Source: JADLGJ01 sp031423615
GTDB lineage: Bacteria; Omnitrophota; Gorgyraeia; Zapsychrales; JANLHA01
Direction: 5' to 3'
DNA length: 22,874 nucleotides
NCBI GenBank assembly: GCA_031423615.1
Contig: JANPFV010000117.1
Location: 1-22,874, forward strand
Below, piece after piece: positions 22,677 to 22,874 of the stretch; the first letter of the stretch is position 1; each line of letters starts with the position of its first letter. The notes below the pieces were generated by a model, which worked only from the letters and a program-made list of their open reading frames with translations, did not search any database and was not told the origin of the DNA. The translations under genes and the position numbers were made by a program.

Positions 22677-22705
22677 AGGATAACATGGTCACAACTCATA
22701 GTCAA
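22677..22705 (-). promoter_or_regulatory. Probable vapBC promoter at the edge of the IS630 remnant
   Basis: TTGACT (22700-22705), a 17-base spacer and TATCCT (22677-22682) lie on the minus strand 34 bases before the antitoxin ATG. The -35 falls between the transposase stop and the antitoxin gene, possibly within the insertion sequence end. I could not place the exact end because the other terminus is outside the window. Confidence 0.5.
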
Positions 22706-22736
22706 ACTATTCCATCATCACCCAGAAAGAGCGACG

Positions 22737-22874
22737 CTAGTGTAGTGAGTCTAACGCTTCTTTACATTTGGCAATTTTTGACATAATTCGTTCGACCGAT
22801 GCGCTCCAGATAAAAACCTTGGGATTTTGGTTATGATTCTCGAGATATTTCGTGATTGTTTCAATCAGGTCGGG
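22737..22874 (-). mobile_element. C-terminal part of an IS630-family transposase, cut by the window edge
   Basis: The last 45 codons of an open frame run in from the right edge and stop at TAG (22737-22739). The sequence DLIETITKYLENHNQNPKVF, followed by IWSAS and KIAKCKEALDSL, is the recognisable C-terminus of IS630 transposases (family pattern: I..Y...HN..PKPF.WTA....I..K). The catalytic DDE residues lie outside the window. The frame is intact here, so whether the element is complete cannot be told. It is oriented toward vapBC. Confidence 0.8.

Overview
The window looks like a chromosomal piece of an uncultivated diderm bacterium, most likely of the Omnitrophota (Omnitrophica) group. This rests on recognising the N-terminus (about residues 35-150) and C-terminus (about 1015-1065) of the 1083-residue secreted protein at 18729..21980, and the 'TYYP/TYFPAP..G.Y' start of the two plus-strand secreted proteins, as sequence types I associate with that phylum. 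It is recognition from memory, not a search. A solute-binding protein with a plain signal peptide and no lipobox fits a cell with a periplasm. The window is densely coded, with no gap above about 230 bases.

Layout. (1) 129..4147, plus strand: two translationally coupled paralogous secreted proteins. Each has a signal peptide, YadA-head-like repeats, and a C-terminal S74-type intramolecular chaperone with a coiled coil. (2) 4149..6638, minus strand: fabV (enoyl reductase) and glgC (ADP-glucose pyrophosphorylase). Between them is an 18-bp perfect hairpin that can compete with a second helix over the fabV start. (3) 6690..16097, minus strand: a tightly packed run read as oppA, oppB, oppC, yadG-like, yadH-like, oppD, oppF, then a membrane protein fused to TPRs. 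A peptide-type importer is thus interrupted by an ABC-2 exporter pair. (4) 16115..18563, minus strand: secG, tpiA and pgk behind a near-consensus sigma-70 promoter (TTGACA, 16 bp, TATAAT) at 18676..18703. (5) 18729..22643, minus strand: a vapB/vapC toxin-antitoxin pair followed 5 bases later by the 1083-residue secreted protein, whose gene carries an in-frame 33-bp tandem array built on a GGGACAGTCCC-type palindrome. (6) 22737..22874, minus strand: the C-terminus of an IS630-family transposase cut by the window edge.

How it works together. One promoter could drive pgk, tpiA, secG, the transporters and the TPR membrane protein on a single long transcript, because spacing or overlap between neighbours runs from -11 to +69 bases. 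glgC and fabV may be read through from it or use their own weak signals. The least explained parts are the tandem S74/YadA-head pair, the large secreted protein with its palindrome array, and the fabV leader.
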